DNA of 64,000 nucleotides from Marinomonas polaris DSM 16579 (GCF_900129155.1 NZ_FQVF01000003.1:311872-375871), one strand, 5' to 3'; positions 1 through 8,887 are shown, counted from the stretch's first letter. Made by a program: numbers and translations. Notes: generated by a model not told the origin, from the letters alone.

Positions 1-404
1 GCAATCATTAAAGGCCAGTTCCAAGGTGTGATTGAAGCAACGACACCCACTGGCATACGATGCACTTCAACACGACGCTCTGCGCTATCTTCAAGAACCT
101 CTGGCTCCAGTTTCAAATCGGCATTGTAGTGGGTCCAACCCACCGCCCCGCCCACTTCAAACTGAGCAAGAAACAGGGGTTTCCCCTGTTCAGCAGTAAC
201 GATTTCAGCCAATTCTGGACCAGCCTTTTCTATGGCATTAGCCACATTATGTAAAGCCGCTGAGCGCTCTTCATGAGATTTTTCACTCCACTCTTTAAAA
301 GCCACCTTAGCCCTTTCAACAGCGTTATTTACATCATCTAGAATTGAAACTTGAATCGTTTTATAGGTTTTCTTAGTCGCTGGATTAATAATGTCTAAAG
401 CCAT
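1..404 (-). CDS. NAD(P)-dependent aldehyde dehydrogenase, N-terminal part (runs off window)
   Basis: Reverse-strand reading from the ATG at 404 gives about 134 residues of an aldehyde dehydrogenase and runs off the left edge. It starts MALDIINPATKK, has the TAEQGKP segment typical of the family, and ends in the TPWNWPL segment that precedes the cofactor-binding region. The catalytic Cys and Glu lie outside the window. It sits 53 bases downstream of a TctC-type binding protein on the same strand, so the two are probably co-transcribed and share the operator near 1590. Its substrate cannot be read from this part. It does not resemble the HpaE start, so a role as 5-carboxymethyl-2-hydroxymuconic semialdehyde dehydrogenase is not supported. 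Confidence 0.9.
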   Translation of the reverse strand, partial: MALDIINPATKKTYKTIQVSILDDVNNAVERAKVAFKEWSEKSHEERSAALHNVANAIEKAGPELAEIVTAEQGKPLFLAQFEVGGAVGWTHYNADLKLEPEVLEDSAERRVEVHRMPVGVVASITPWNWPLMI

Positions 405-456
405 GTTTCCACCATTTATTTTTATTTTGAGCTATACGATTCGCCAAAAAGAATGA

Positions 457-1413
457 TTATTTAACTTCTTTCATTAGTTTTTTAGCGTTCTCGAAATCAA
501 GCTCAACCAATTTTTGTGCGTCTTGTGAATTTGTCCAATACACTCCTGCACCTGTTGTCTCTTGCAGTTTCAACACTTCAGGTGCCTGTAGTGCTTGCTC
601 TGCAATAGAAGCAATTTTGTCGATAACAGCTTGAGGTGTCCCTTTTTTAACAAACAAGCCATTCCAAAGCGTTTGGGAAATGCCTGTTTCTTCGTTCAAT
701 GTTGGTACATCGGGATTTGTTACCAAACGTTTGTAAGTGAAAGACGTTAACAATTTCGCATCTTTTGAATCTAAACAAGGAAGAATTTGTTGAGTAGTCG
801 TATTGATAACTTCAGCATCGCCATTGGCTAAAACAGAACAATCTAAAGCATCAAAGGCAGAATCGGAGGCGAATTTAAAACCTAATTTTTTCGCAGCTTG
901 AAAAGTAATTGCCGTTGGTGTTGCTTGATAACCAAAGTGACCTAGAGAAACATCGTGAGTTTTAGCGTATTCAGCTAACTCTGGGAGTGTGTTGTATGGC
1001 GCATCAGATTTAACGGCCAATACAAATGGATAATCGAGAAAAATCCCGACCGGAACAAAGGCATCCTCTGCATATGGCGCATTACCACCAACCACCTGAC
1101 TTGTTACCAAATCCACAACAAATGAACCAATCACACTGCCATCAGGGCGAGATTGCGCAACCGTTGTTGCTCCTAATACGCCACCACCGCCAGGTTTATT
1201 CACTACAGTGGCAGGTACGCCGGTTTCTTTTGACATTTCTTCAGCAATAACGCGAGTCAAAACATCTTCCAGATCACCAGGAGGCCATGGGACGATGAAT
1301 TTAACCGGACGATTTGGGTAGTCAGATGCGATTGAAGCGGTACTTGCAAACGTAGTAACTAGTAAGGTAGAAGCCGCTAGGACTTTCAAGGTATGAGATA
1401 TTTGTTTTTTCAT
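457..1413 (-). CDS. TctC/Bug-family periplasmic substrate-binding protein
   Basis: A 318-residue protein of normal family length. It has a signal peptide at about residues 1-29 (KK start, hydrophobic core, cleavage near STASIASD), then the Bug signature YPNRPVKFIVPWPPG and a VVNKPGGGGVLG segment. Family knowledge: such proteins bind carboxylated or aromatic acids for tripartite tricarboxylate transporters, though many exist as orphans. No TctA or TctB partner is adjacent, so it is either an orphan or uses membrane subunits elsewhere. It heads a minus-strand unit with the aldehyde dehydrogenase. Its promoter region is shared with the divergent hydroxylase and contains the HpaR-like operator, which suggests the ligand is an aromatic acid or pathway inducer. 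Confidence 0.88.
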   Translation of the reverse strand: MKKQISHTLKVLAASTLLVTTFASTASIASDYPNRPVKFIVPWPPGDLEDVLTRVIAEEMSKETGVPATVVNKPGGGGVLGATTVAQSRPDGSVIGSFVVDLVTSQVVGGNAPYAEDAFVPVGIFLDYPFVLAVKSDAPYNTLPELAEYAKTHDVSLGHFGYQATPTAITFQAAKKLGFKFASDSAFDALDCSVLANGDAEVINTTTQQILPCLDSKDAKLLTSFTYKRLVTNPDVPTLNEETGISQTLWNGLFVKKGTPQAVIDKIASIAEQALQAPEVLKLQETTGAGVYWTNSQDAQKLVELDFENAKKLMKEVK

Positions 1414-1578
1414 TATTATAGCTCCTTTTGAATAATACAGATCAAAATTACACTCTCAAATAGACTCGTTCTATGTCCCTATAGGGATATTTTTCTATCC
1501 CTACGAACCGTCTATGTAACGCATCTCATACCTAAAATTTACGATTTACCCTTTTCGACGATCCTTTTATTAGCCACT

Positions 1579-1604
1579 AAATTAGTGAACATGTTAACTA
1601 ATTT
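1579..1604. promoter_or_regulatory. HpaR-like operator, copy 1
   Basis: A 26-bp palindrome with one mismatched pair. Its core is TTAGTGAACATGTTAACTAA at 1582-1601, and the AAATT/AATTT flanks extend the symmetry. It lies in the 359-base divergent space between the TctC gene (start 1413) and the hydroxylase (start 1773). The same core recurs at 5860, 9975 and 16688. The rest of 1414-1772 shows no gene. The symmetry suits a dimeric MarR regulator such as the HpaR-like protein encoded at 4383, but that assignment is inference. Confidence 0.7.
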
Positions 1605-1772
1605 CAAGCATTTTTTATTGCTTAATGTGCTTTTTTAAAATCATTCAAATATCAATCCTTTTAATAATTTCTAGAAAAGTCCTAAGGTTTGCCTGAAAAA
1701 CACATTCATTAAAGATCACCAAATACCAATACTGTGTGGACTAGATACAAAAAAAATAAGAGGACAGAACAC

Positions 1773-2942
1773 ATGAAACGTCAAAACCCATTATTAGAAG
1801 AGCTAAAAAAAGTACTTCCTGAAATCGCTAAAAATGCAGACAAAGCGGAAGATCTTAGAAAAGTACCTACTGAAAATATTGAACTGCTTAAAAAAGTGGG
1901 ATTACACAAAGCCTTTCTACCAAAAGCCTATGGCGGTTACGAAAACTCTCTACCTGAATTCGGTGACTGTATCGCGGCACTAGCTGGAGCCTGCGCAAGT
2001 ACCGCTTGGGCATTTAGTTTACTTTGTACTCACAGCCATCAAATCGCTTTATTCCCTAAACAAGCACAGGACGATGTTTGGCAAGACAATCCGGATATGT
2101 TGGCCAGCAGCAGTATTGCCCCTTTCGGTAAATATCAAGAAACCGATGGCGGTGTCATTTTTACGGGGGATATGCGCTGGAGCAGCGGCTGTGATCATGC
2201 CCAATGGGCACTTTGTGGTTTTCTAAGAGAAAATAAAGAAGGCAAAAAGGACCATTGTTTTGCACTGATTCCTGCGACGGATTACAGCATCGATGACGAC
2301 TGGCATGCCGCCGCAATGAAAGGCAGCGGCACGAAGACCCTAGTGATTCGTGACAAATTTGTACCAGAGCACAGAATTCAAAAAGCCAAAGATATGATGG
2401 AAGGTAAATCTGGCGGCTTTGGCTTATACCCAGACAGTAAAATTTTTTACGCTCCCTACCGCCCTTACTTTGCTTCAGGTTTCTCTGCTATCAGCTTAGG
2501 CATAGCAGAGCGTATGTTGGCAGTATTTAAAGAAGCGACTCAAGGTCGAATTCGTGCCTATACCGGAGCCAAAGTTGGTACTGCCACACCAGCGTTATTA
2601 CGTATTGCAGAATCAACTCATCAAGTAATGGCGGCTCGAGCTTTTCTAGAGAAAACGTGGGATGAACACGCGGAATACGCCGAAGCTCATCGCTATCCTG
2701 ATCAAGCAAAGTTGGCCGAATGGCGAACCAATCAAGCTTATGTGGTGAAAATGTGTATTGATGCGGTAGATCGTTTATTCAGTAGCATGGGAGCAAGCCA
2801 CTGGTATTTGGATAAAGAAGCGCAACGCTTATTCCGTGATAGCCATGTCACAGGCGCTCACGCTTACACAGATTACGACGTTTGCGCACAAATATTTGGA
2901 CGCGAATTAATGGGCTTAGAACCAGACCCATCTCTACTTTAA
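1773..2942 (+). CDS. Two-component flavin monooxygenase, oxygenase subunit (4-hydroxyphenylacetate 3-hydroxylase C2-like)
   Basis: A 389-residue acyl-CoA-dehydrogenase-fold (group D) monooxygenase. The start is placed at the ATG at 1773, preceded by AAGAGGA; an in-frame upstream alternative near 1734 lacks a good ribosome site. Features include LLKKVGLHKAFLPKAYGGYE near the N-terminus, an AGACASTAWA helix and a C-terminal SHWYLDKEAQRLFRDSHV segment, all family hallmarks. Such enzymes use free reduced flavin to ortho-hydroxylate a phenol. The reductase 90 bases downstream is recognisably the C1 component of Acinetobacter-type 4-HPA 3-hydroxylase, so this is most likely the C2 oxygenase giving 3,4-dihydroxyphenylacetate. 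HsaA-like or chlorophenol monooxygenases share the fold, so the exact substrate is unproved. Confidence 0.85.
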   Translation: MKRQNPLLEELKKVLPEIAKNADKAEDLRKVPTENIELLKKVGLHKAFLPKAYGGYENSLPEFGDCIAALAGACASTAWAFSLLCTHSHQIALFPKQAQDDVWQDNPDMLASSSIAPFGKYQETDGGVIFTGDMRWSSGCDHAQWALCGFLRENKEGKKDHCFALIPATDYSIDDDWHAAAMKGSGTKTLVIRDKFVPEHRIQKAKDMMEGKSGGFGLYPDSKIFYAPYRPYFASGFSAISLGIAERMLAVFKEATQGRIRAYTGAKVGTATPALLRIAESTHQVMAARAFLEKTWDEHAEYAEAHRYPDQAKLAEWRTNQAYVVKMCIDAVDRLFSSMGASHWYLDKEAQRLFRDSHVTGAHAYTDYDVCAQIFGRELMGLEPDPSLL

Positions 2943-3031
2943 TAAAAGCGATACCAATATCTAGATACAAGTGTCTAACCATGACGATTCATGGCTAGAA
3001 CAGAATACACATAAGAATAAGAGAGAATACT

Positions 3032-3946
3032 ATGAACTTCGACCCTAAAGAATTCCGCCGTTGCCTTGGCAACTTTGCGACAGGTGTTACTGTTATTACC
3101 GCAAAGTCCTCTGATGGAACACAAGTTGGCGTAACGGCTAATAGCTTTAACTCCGTGTCTCTTGATCCGCCACTTGTACTGTGGAGCATTGTTAAAACAT
3201 CAAGCAGTTATACCGTATTTGAAAATTCAGACCATTTTGCTGTCAATATTTTAGCGGCGGATCAAATTGATTTATCCAACAATTTCGCGAAGCCAAGCGA
3301 CGATAAATTTGCCAATATTGAGACACTGTCGGGTGTCGGTGGCGCGCCTCTACTCACCAATACCGCAGCCAATTTCCAATGTGAAAAATATCAAATCGTT
3401 GATGGTGGCGACCACTGGATCATGATTGGTAAAGTCGTTGAGTTTGCAAACTATGGCCGCTCACCTTTGCTTTATGTGCAAGGCAGCTATGCAGGTGCGA
3501 TCCCTTTTACTGGCGCAAAAACACCTGCTCAAAACGTTGCATCGGACAAAACGCTTGCTCGCTTACATGACAGCGCCATTTACCTTATGCATAAAGTTCT
3601 GCAAAAAGTTCAAGAGAACTATTTACCAAAACAGTCTTCAACTGGCCTTAGCACCAGTGAAGCTCGCTTATTGCTTGTATTAAGTGACACGACTGGAATA
3701 ACCATTGAAGATTTAGCCAATCTAGTGACCATCCCATCTGTTGATGTAGTAAGCGGTGTCGAAAGTCTGAAAAGTTTTGGGTTAATTAATAACGATCTAG
3801 CCCTAACAGAAAAAGGCCATGACATGGCGGAACGTTTATGGGCAATATCAGACCAGCAGCAGGAAGATATCTTTTCTAATTTAAAAGAAGAAGAGCTGAC
3901 CAACTTCAAGCAACAGCTACATCAGTTATTGACTCAACTGACTTAG
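3032..3946 (+). CDS. Flavin reductase with C-terminal MarR-like domain (4-HPA 3-hydroxylase C1-like)
   Basis: A 304-residue protein that supplies reduced flavin to the oxygenase encoded just upstream. Residues 1-165 are a flavin reductase (DIM6/NTAB-like) domain with FRRCLGNFATGVTVIT, GVTANSFNSVSLDPPLVLWS and GGDHWIMIGKV, closely matching what I remember of the C1 component from Acinetobacter baumannii. Residues about 180-304 form a MarR-like winged-helix region (STSEARLLLVLSDT onwards). In C1 this tail is an autoinhibitory domain that senses 4-hydroxyphenylacetate rather than binding DNA. Full length and intact. The ribosome site AGAGAG precedes the ATG. A clear terminator follows at 3998. 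Confidence 0.9.
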   Translation: MNFDPKEFRRCLGNFATGVTVITAKSSDGTQVGVTANSFNSVSLDPPLVLWSIVKTSSSYTVFENSDHFAVNILAADQIDLSNNFAKPSDDKFANIETLSGVGGAPLLTNTAANFQCEKYQIVDGGDHWIMIGKVVEFANYGRSPLLYVQGSYAGAIPFTGAKTPAQNVASDKTLARLHDSAIYLMHKVLQKVQENYLPKQSSTGLSTSEARLLLVLSDTTGITIEDLANLVTIPSVDVVSGVESLKSFGLINNDLALTEKGHDMAERLWAISDQQQEDIFSNLKEEELTNFKQQLHQLLTQLT

Positions 3947-3997
3947 CTCTTAGATAGCAAGAATAACTGCTATTCATTGGCATTTTCGATAAAAGCA

Positions 3998-4024
3998 TAA
4001 AAAATCCCCTCGTGGGATTTTTTT
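3998..4024 (+). terminator. Rho-independent terminator after the hydroxylase pair
   Basis: The stem AAAATCCC (4001-4008) pairs with GGGATTTT (4014-4021) around a short loop and runs into T residues. It lies about 50 bases after the reductase stop codon and ends the two-gene unit. Confidence 0.85.
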
Positions 4025-4100
4025 ATGTATGTATAATAGCCTTTTATTTAACAAGTTAAGTTGTTAATTGTACCTATGAGTCACATTCTTTACTCTATAA

Positions 4101-4319
4101 AGTGCTGCGATAGGCACTGCGGATGAATTAGCAGATACCGCTGTAGGGCTGCTTGGCTTTCTTCTGTTCAGTTTCGGCGGGATCTTTACTCAAGCCGTTC
4201 CTTTAATAATTGAGCTACGCCTCCATATGATTGCCTTTGCCATCTTAGCCTGTACACTTTTAGCAAATATCACTCACAGAACCATCCTAGCAAAAGATAA
4301 CAACAGGCCTATACGCTAA
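4101..4319 (+). pseudogene. C-terminal fragment of an MFS-type transporter
   Basis: An open frame of 72 codons with no start codon, following an in-frame TAA at 4098. It reads ADTAVGLLGFLLFSFGGIF and then a second hydrophobic helix IAFAILACTLLAN before a charged tail and stop. This resembles the last two membrane segments of Bcr/CflA-type drug transporters (family assignment from memory, tentative). The upstream nine-tenths of the gene are missing and are replaced by the terminator region of the reductase. It is a decayed remnant between the hydroxylase operon and hpaR. Confidence 0.5.
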
Positions 4320-4338
4320 TATTTCTTTAGAAGGCGTA

Positions 4339-4353
4339 TTTGATATTATCAAA
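4339..4353. promoter_or_regulatory. Perfect 15-bp palindrome upstream of the hpaR-like gene
   Basis: TTTGATATTATCAAA is a perfect odd-length palindrome 30 bases upstream of the MarR start codon. It differs from the TTAGT...ACTAA operator. It is a candidate autoregulatory site, or could overlap the -10 region. Confidence 0.35.
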
Positions 4354-4382
4354 ATCATACTTTAAGGAATTATCGAGATTAC

Positions 4383-4805
4383 ATGAAAAGACTAGAAGAC
4401 TCCCTGACACTGCAATTATTAAGAGCCCGTGAATCATCAATGACTTTTTTTAGGCCTGTACTACAAAAAGCAGGCTTTACAGAACAGCAATGGCGAGTCT
4501 TACGCGTTTTAAATGATCATAAAGAATTAGAGGCTAAACAACTGGCTCATCTATGTTGCATTCTTAGCCCAAGTTTGACGCGCATTATTACGCGTTTTGA
4601 AGAAGACGGCTTCTTGATACGCAAAAAATCGCCTACAGATCAGCGTATTTCCCTGCTTTCATTAACACCAAAAGCCAATAAAATTGTTAAAGAATTCCGC
4701 CCAGAAGTGGATGCTGCATACCAACGAATCATCGAAAAGCTAGGTGAAGATAAGCTTAAAGAACTGAGCCGACTATTGAGCGATATTATTGCATTAGAAA
4801 GCTAA
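4383..4805 (+). CDS. hpaR: MarR-family regulator, HpaR-like (homoprotocatechuate/4-HPA pathway repressor)
   Basis: A 140-residue MarR-type winged-helix protein. The segments SLTLQLLRARESSMTFFRP, FTEQQWRVLRVL, CCILSPSLTRIITRFEEDGF and KKSPTDQRISLLSLT follow E. coli HpaR closely as I recall it, including the unusual ACIL-PSLT recognition-helix context. HpaR represses the homoprotocatechuate degradation genes and responds to 4-HPA-type compounds. Its position beside a C1/C2 4-HPA hydroxylase supports the name. It is transcribed alone, with its own palindrome upstream and a terminator at 4820. It probably binds the repeated TTAGTNAACATGTTNACTAA sites, though its own promoter lacks that motif. Confidence 0.85.
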   Translation: MKRLEDSLTLQLLRARESSMTFFRPVLQKAGFTEQQWRVLRVLNDHKELEAKQLAHLCCILSPSLTRIITRFEEDGFLIRKKSPTDQRISLLSLTPKANKIVKEFRPEVDAAYQRIIEKLGEDKLKELSRLLSDIIALES

Positions 4806-4819
4806 ACAAGCTCAATAAT

Positions 4820-4852
4820 AGGCAGCTCTTACACAAGGTTCTGCCTTTTTTG
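4820..4852 (+). terminator. Terminator between hpaR and the convergent AraC gene
   Basis: AGGCAG at 4820-4825 pairs with CTGCCT at 4841-4846, followed by a run of T. It overlaps the last codons of the convergent AraC-family gene, so the two genes share a compact 3' junction. Confidence 0.7.
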
Positions 4853-5779
4853 TTTTCTGGTTGCTTGAGGCGACTCATTAAAATACTGTTTATAAGCACG
4901 ACTAAAATGCGAAGAGTGACTGAATCCCCACTTATAAGCGATATCCGTAATACTCAAATTATCTAAATTTAGAATATCTTCACGACTTTTATTCAATCTT
5001 GATTGCCAAACATATCGGCTCATAGTCATACCATGTGCTTCAAATGCTCTGGCTATTTGGCGGCACGACACAAATAAATGACTACTTATCATTTCTGCAT
5101 TTAAATCTGCTGACGTTAAATGCTGTTCAATGAACGCCTTACATTTAAAAAATAATAAATTCCGATTTTTTTGATTAAATTTTGCGCCATGTAATCCAGA
5201 CAGTACCTGAATATGGTGTATCACCTCTTCTGCTTTTAGCTGAAAAGTATGATGACTATCGATACTACTCTCTAATAATTTAAAAATCGCACTCGTTGAT
5301 GAAGTACCACATTGCAAATTACGGTCTATTTTAATGAGGTTATCAACAACCCCTAACTCTCTTTCGGCAATGGATCGAGGAACATCTAAAACATACATTC
5401 CCATATTATTAGGAAAGCCATGTCCATAGGGTTTAGCGGTGTCATAAATGACCATGTCTCCTGGCATATGACTCGCGCAATCCATACCTTGATATGAATA
5501 ACCATTTCCCTTTGTCATTAGACAAATAAAAAAACCATCACGACCGTCTTCATCAATATCAATACGGCTACGCTGCACAGAGTGCCTATTCGCCTCTATA
5601 TGATTCACGCTAATAATATCGCCGTGAGAATGTCGAAGTTCCGCCTCTAACGGTGAATCCGAGGCGATTGGACAATCAATATGAATCACATACTGATTAA
5701 CCGCCTCTTCCCAATAATGCCGTCGAGACATAAGGTCTATATCTCGAGTTGATACTCGAACTTGTCCTGAAAATGACAT
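4829..5779 (-). CDS. AraC-family transcriptional regulator
   Basis: A 316-residue protein. The N-terminal part, about residues 1-200, resembles the AraC-binding-like (CbdA/FeaR type) sensor region: GDIISVNHIEANRHSVQRSR and a GDMVIYDTAKPYG strand. Residues about 215-312 are the double helix-turn-helix domain, with MISSHLFVSCRQIARAFEAHG and ITDIAYKWGFSHSSHFSRAY. FeaR-like regulators activate aromatic amine or aldehyde oxidation genes. It diverges from the GMC oxidoreductase across a region holding operator copy 2, so it probably activates that gene and is co-controlled with it. Effector unknown. Confidence 0.88.
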   Translation of the reverse strand: MSFSGQVRVSTRDIDLMSRRHYWEEAVNQYVIHIDCPIASDSPLEAELRHSHGDIISVNHIEANRHSVQRSRIDIDEDGRDGFFICLMTKGNGYSYQGMDCASHMPGDMVIYDTAKPYGHGFPNNMGMYVLDVPRSIAERELGVVDNLIKIDRNLQCGTSSTSAIFKLLESSIDSHHTFQLKAEEVIHHIQVLSGLHGAKFNQKNRNLLFFKCKAFIEQHLTSADLNAEMISSHLFVSCRQIARAFEAHGMTMSRYVWQSRLNKSREDILNLDNLSITDIAYKWGFSHSSHFSRAYKQYFNESPQATRKQKRQNLV

Positions 5780-5859
5780 AAATCCCTCAATATAGTTTTT
5801 GTTTTTTTAAGGATGAATATCTAAACGATCTAAGTTTGATCATACCCCTCGCCAAATAA

Positions 5860-5879
5860 TTAGTAAACATGTTAACTAT
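5860..5879. promoter_or_regulatory. HpaR-like operator, copy 2
   Basis: TTAGTAAACATGTTAACTAT is one base short of the shared consensus TTAGTNAACATGTTNACTAA. It lies between the AraC gene (start 5779) and the GMC oxidoreductase (start 6020), where it could control both directions. Confidence 0.7.
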
Positions 5880-6019
5880 ATTCGAAGTTATGATCTCTTT
5901 TCAAAATGTCCGGCAGAGTAAAACTGCCAGTCCGATCAAGTCAATTTTCCCTCTCAATAAACCTCTATGCTCATCCATATAAACACCCAAACACAATAAT
6001 AAGATCGAGAGGTTTACTC

Positions 6020-7606
6020 ATGAAGTCCATTGATTTCATCGTGGTGGGCGGTGGCTCATCAGGTTGCACTGTGACACATAGACTTGTAAAAGCAGGTTTT
6101 CAAGTAGTTTTACTGGAAGATGGTCCAAAAGACGATTCTATATTCGTTCAAATGCCAGCCACTTTCATTCGTGTTATTGGGTCGAAGCGATCTGTAATTT
6201 ATGAAAGCGAACCTCAACCAGACGCTGGCGGCCGAAAAACCTACGTGCCGCAAGGTCGGACCCTCGGTGGCGGTAGCTCAATCAATGCAATGCTTTACAT
6301 CCGTGGCCAGAAAGAAGATTACGATGAATGGGAACGCAATGGCTGCGATGGTTGGGGATGGGACAACGTATTAACTGCTTTTAAACGCTCAGAAAACCAT
6401 ATGCGTCTAAGCGAACCATTCCACGGTACAAATGGCCCTCTGCGTGTCAGCGACACTCGTTTTCGCCACCCCCTCAGCCAAGCTTTTTTAAAAGCCGCGC
6501 AACAAACTGGCATCCCTTATAACGATGACTTCAATGGCGACAAACAAGATGGCATTGGCTTCTATCACACAACTACTTTTGATGGTCGTCGTGGTAGTAC
6601 CGCTGCAACCTATCTCAAAGAAGTAGAGAATGCACCAAATCTAGAAATCCGAACAGGATGTTACGTTAACAAAATTATCTTTGATGGTAATAACAATGCG
6701 ACAGGTATTGAGTTGCGTAATGAGTCGGGCAAGATAGAAATACTCTCTGTGAAGAAAGAAATCATCTTAACCGCTGGGGCATTATCAACCCCCAAAATTC
6801 TAATGCTGTCTGGTATTGGTCCAAAGGAGCAATTATCCAAACACGGCATATCAACGCTTTACGATTCTCCAGAAGTGGGCGAAAACTATCAAGATCATCT
6901 AGAAGTCAGTATCTATGGTCGTGCTAAACAGCCAATAAGCTTACTAGGCAGTGATAAAGGCCTCAAAGCACTGTCTTATGGTTTCCAGTGGACTTGTTTT
7001 AAAACGGGTTTATTGACTTCTAACGTTGTTGAATCAGGTGGCTTTGTTGATACCAGCAATTGTGGTCGCCCTGACATTCAATTCCATGTACTACCTACTT
7101 TAGTTGGTGACGTAGACCGCGAGCCTATTGAAGGTCACGGCATTTCCATCAACCCTTGTTTCTTACGACCTAAATCCCGAGGATTCGCTCGCCTACGCAG
7201 CGCCGATCCAACAGACTCGATGATTTTCGAAAGCGGTGCGTTATCACACCGTGATGACGTAGATACGCTTATCCGTGGCGTCAAACTGGCCCGCAAGATT
7301 ATACGAGCGCCTGCCATGGCTGAACTGATCAGCGAAGAACTTCGCCCATCCGCAAAAGAAGATATTTCAGACGCTGAAATCGAAGCGCATATCCGCAGCC
7401 ACGCTAAGACCGTTTACCACCCGGTTGGCACTTGCCGAATGGGCTCTGATGAACAAGCCGTTGTCGACACTAAGCTCCGTGTTAATGGAGTAAAAGGTGT
7501 GCGCATCTGCGATGCCTCTATTATGCCTACCATTGTGTCAGGTAATACCAATGCTCCGACCATCATGATCGCAGAGCGTTGTGCTGAATTTATTCTCAAC
7601 GACTAA
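6020..7606 (+). CDS. GMC-family FAD-dependent alcohol oxidoreductase
   Basis: A 528-residue glucose-methanol-choline oxidoreductase, normal family length. The ATG at 6020 follows GAGAGG; an in-frame upstream extension to 5906 would add 38 residues without homology-like character. The FAD motif GGGSSG is at residues 10-15, the GMC signature GRTLGGGSSINAMLYIRG follows, and the active-site pair is His467 (YHPVGTCRMG) and Asn511 (GNTNAP). Relatives oxidise choline, aliphatic or aryl alcohols to aldehydes. It is 27 bases upstream of an MFS carrier gene and under the HpaR-like operator. The context suggests oxidation of an aryl-alkyl alcohol (for example a tyrosol-like compound) to an aldehyde. That substrate is a guess. 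Confidence 0.88.
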   Translation: MKSIDFIVVGGGSSGCTVTHRLVKAGFQVVLLEDGPKDDSIFVQMPATFIRVIGSKRSVIYESEPQPDAGGRKTYVPQGRTLGGGSSINAMLYIRGQKEDYDEWERNGCDGWGWDNVLTAFKRSENHMRLSEPFHGTNGPLRVSDTRFRHPLSQAFLKAAQQTGIPYNDDFNGDKQDGIGFYHTTTFDGRRGSTAATYLKEVENAPNLEIRTGCYVNKIIFDGNNNATGIELRNESGKIEILSVKKEIILTAGALSTPKILMLSGIGPKEQLSKHGISTLYDSPEVGENYQDHLEVSIYGRAKQPISLLGSDKGLKALSYGFQWTCFKTGLLTSNVVESGGFVDTSNCGRPDIQFHVLPTLVGDVDREPIEGHGISINPCFLRPKSRGFARLRSADPTDSMIFESGALSHRDDVDTLIRGVKLARKIIRAPAMAELISEELRPSAKEDISDAEIEAHIRSHAKTVYHPVGTCRMGSDEQAVVDTKLRVNGVKGVRICDASIMPTIVSGNTNAPTIMIAERCAEFILND

Positions 7607-7633
7607 TAACAATAACGAACGAGAGATCTAATA

Positions 7634-8857
7634 ATGAAAATAAACTCTTATGAAAATCGCCTACTCGTCATTCTCTTTATAGGGTTTGGCTTTGTCTTTT
7701 TTGACCGCTTAGCGCTGTCTTTTTTGTTTCCTTTTATCGCAAAGGATTTGGGCTTAAACAATAGCCATTTAGGAATGCTATCTTCCGCTCTCTCTTTAAT
7801 GTGGGCCATATCTGGTATGACATTAGGTGCCTATGCAGACCGCAAGGAATCAAAAAAATACATTTTAGTACTGTCTGTTATTGCTTTTACTCTTTGTTCT
7901 GCAATGTCAGGCATGGTAACCAGCTTCATTAGCCTACTAATATTCCGTGGACTAATGGGCGTTGCAGAAGGACCTGTACTCCCCATTTCACAATCATTAT
8001 TGGCTGCAGCATCATCACCAAAACGCCGTGGCTTAAATATGGGCTTGGTCAATGCGTCTGCTCCAGGATTAATTGGAGCGGTTATTGCGCCTCCGATACT
8101 TATCTGGATTGCAACAGATTACGGCTGGCGCAGTGCATTTTACGCAACAATTATTCCTGGCTTGGTCATTGCTGCATTAATGATGTTTTTTGTGCGAAAT
8201 AAACATGTGCATCAAGACCTGCAAAGTAGTCATGCAATTGGCAACAAAGCAGACATCAAAACCTTATTGAAAAACAAAAATATCCTACTGTGTATTTTAA
8301 TTTCTTGTTTCTACATTTCTTGGTTCATCACCTTAGTGTCTTTTACACCGACTTATCTAATGCAAGTAAAAGGTTTCAGTCCAGAAGTCATGGGAGGCAT
8401 CATGGGTAGCCTTGGCTTTGCTTGGATGGTATGGGGATTCATTGTTTCCGCTTTATCTGACCGATTTGGCCGCAAACCTATGTTAATTTTATTCACCATG
8501 ATTGCCACTCTGTGCCCAATGGTTTTACTGTTTGTTGATGACGCTAGCACTATGCTTCCGCTAATTTTCCTAACCTATACTGGACTTGGCTGTTTTACTT
8601 TGTTTATGGCGACCATTCCGGCTGAAACCGTTCCAGCTACACAAGTGGCAACGGCGCTAGGTTTGATTATGGGAATAGGTGAACTATTCGGTGGATTTAT
8701 TACACCTGTAGTCGCCGGCTTTGCTGCCGATGCTTATGGCCTTCAAATCGTCATGTGGATTGCCGCTGCAGGATCATTAATTGCTCTACTGCTATCTTTC
8801 TTCCTAACAGAAACGGCGCCAATTAAAGTAAACAAAGCTCAATTAAGTGCCGCATAA
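7634..8857 (+). CDS. MFS transporter, probable aromatic acid or alcohol uptake
   Basis: A 407-residue major facilitator with about 12 hydrophobic segments. The loop motif GAYADRKESKKYILV after helix 2 and the repeat ALSDRFGRKPMLI in the second half are typical of the family. RGLMGVAEGPVLPISQSL resembles the anion:cation symporter/aromatic acid branch, which brings hydroxyaromatics in with protons. The gene starts 27 bases after the GMC oxidoreductase with a GAGAG ribosome site and ends at a strong terminator (8888). Co-transcription indicates that it imports the substrate of the GMC enzyme. Confidence 0.85.
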   Translation: MKINSYENRLLVILFIGFGFVFFDRLALSFLFPFIAKDLGLNNSHLGMLSSALSLMWAISGMTLGAYADRKESKKYILVLSVIAFTLCSAMSGMVTSFISLLIFRGLMGVAEGPVLPISQSLLAAASSPKRRGLNMGLVNASAPGLIGAVIAPPILIWIATDYGWRSAFYATIIPGLVIAALMMFFVRNKHVHQDLQSSHAIGNKADIKTLLKNKNILLCILISCFYISWFITLVSFTPTYLMQVKGFSPEVMGGIMGSLGFAWMVWGFIVSALSDRFGRKPMLILFTMIATLCPMVLLFVDDASTMLPLIFLTYTGLGCFTLFMATIPAETVPATQVATALGLIMGIGELFGGFITPVVAGFAADAYGLQIVMWIAAAGSLIALLLSFFLTETAPIKVNKAQLSAA

Positions 8858-8887
8858 CCCTTAATTTATAGAGTAATTATGAGTTCA

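Noticed and set aside
3480-3946. MarR-like tail of the flavin reductase as a separate regulator gene
   Set aside because: It is continuous in frame with the reductase and matches the known C1 two-domain layout; no internal start with a ribosome site was needed.
4051-4070. TTAACAAGTTAAGTTGTTAA near-palindrome as a fifth HpaR operator
   Set aside because: It lacks the AACATGTT core and TTAGT/ACTAA arms and lies just before a pseudogene fragment rather than a live promoter.
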